From assembly GCF_001053095.1 (NCBI RefSeq), contig NZ_CGBP01000012.1:1-64000 (forward strand): 64,000 bases of DNA. The letters are read 5' to 3'. Origin of the DNA: Yersinia similis (GTDB lineage: Bacteria; Pseudomonadota; Gammaproteobacteria; Enterobacterales; Enterobacteriaceae). Positions within the stretch are counted from its first letter, which is position 1. Every line of letters starts with the position of its first letter. Below are positions 62,465 through 64,000 of this stretch, piece by piece. Below the pieces are notes generated by a model. That model was not told the origin of the DNA, did no database searches, and saw nothing but the letters and a program-made list of their open reading frames with translations. The position numbers were made by a program, and so were the translations under genes.

Positions 62465-64000
<1,536 letters not shown>

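Overview
This window is chromosomal DNA of a gamma-proteobacterium of the order Enterobacterales, and I infer the Yersinia pseudotuberculosis/pestis group. The housekeeping proteins are close to their E. coli counterparts, and the gene order from gntX/bioH through feoABC, tex, greB, ompR-envZ, pckA, hslOR, igaA, nudE, mrcA, hofMNOPQ, aroKB, damX, dam, rpe and gph to trpS is the enterobacterial backbone. ERIC-type intergenic repeats and an invasin-family giant protein point to Yersinia. glpD is full length, whereas the Orientalis biovar of Y. pestis is known for an internal in-frame glpD deletion, so that biovar is unlikely.

Layout. 1-4.6 kb: C-terminal 1.5 kb of codons of an invasin/intimin-like adhesin with at least 13 Ig-like repeats, then a terminator. 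4.7-6.4 kb: a BtsS (YehU)-type pyruvate-sensor kinase without its usual response regulator beside it. 6.9-16.6 kb: the complete glycogen operon glgBXCAP. 16.7-22.6 kb: glpD, an accessory insert (IS3-family remnant, a DUF3289 gene broken by a stop codon, a small membrane-anchored protein, a repeat-rich GC-rich stretch), then glpR-glpG-glpE read leftward. 22.9-30.5 kb: malT divergent from malPQ. 30.8-33.9 kb: nfuA, gntX, bioH and a small YhcN/BhsA-type exported protein. 34-43 kb: feoABC with a Fur box, tex, greB, ompR-envZ. 43-50.6 kb: pckA, hslO, hslR, yrfG, igaA, nudE. 50.7-57.3 kb: mrcA divergent from the pilus/DNA-uptake cluster hofMNOPQ. 57.7-64 kb: the aroK-aroB-damX-dam-rpe-gph-trpS superoperon, trpS being cut by the window end.

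Metabolic logic. The first half handles glucan storage and use: glycogen synthesis and breakdown (glg), maltodextrin phosphorolysis and transglycosylation (mal), and glycerol-3-phosphate oxidation with its repressor (glp). The second half is mostly core: iron uptake, osmotic two-component control, gluconeogenesis, heat and redox chaperones, envelope-stress control, cell-wall synthesis, aromatic biosynthesis and DNA methylation.

The most unusual material is not a new multi-gene system but small-scale structure: a ladder of four overlapping mini-ORFs formed by tandem copies of the greB start region; short tandem repeats inside trpS, hofN and hofQ whose unit lengths (15 or 18 bp) preserve frame; several 17-20 bp intergenic tandem repeats; six ERIC or ERIC-related elements, two of which share a different long core; and the decayed insert between glpD and glpR.
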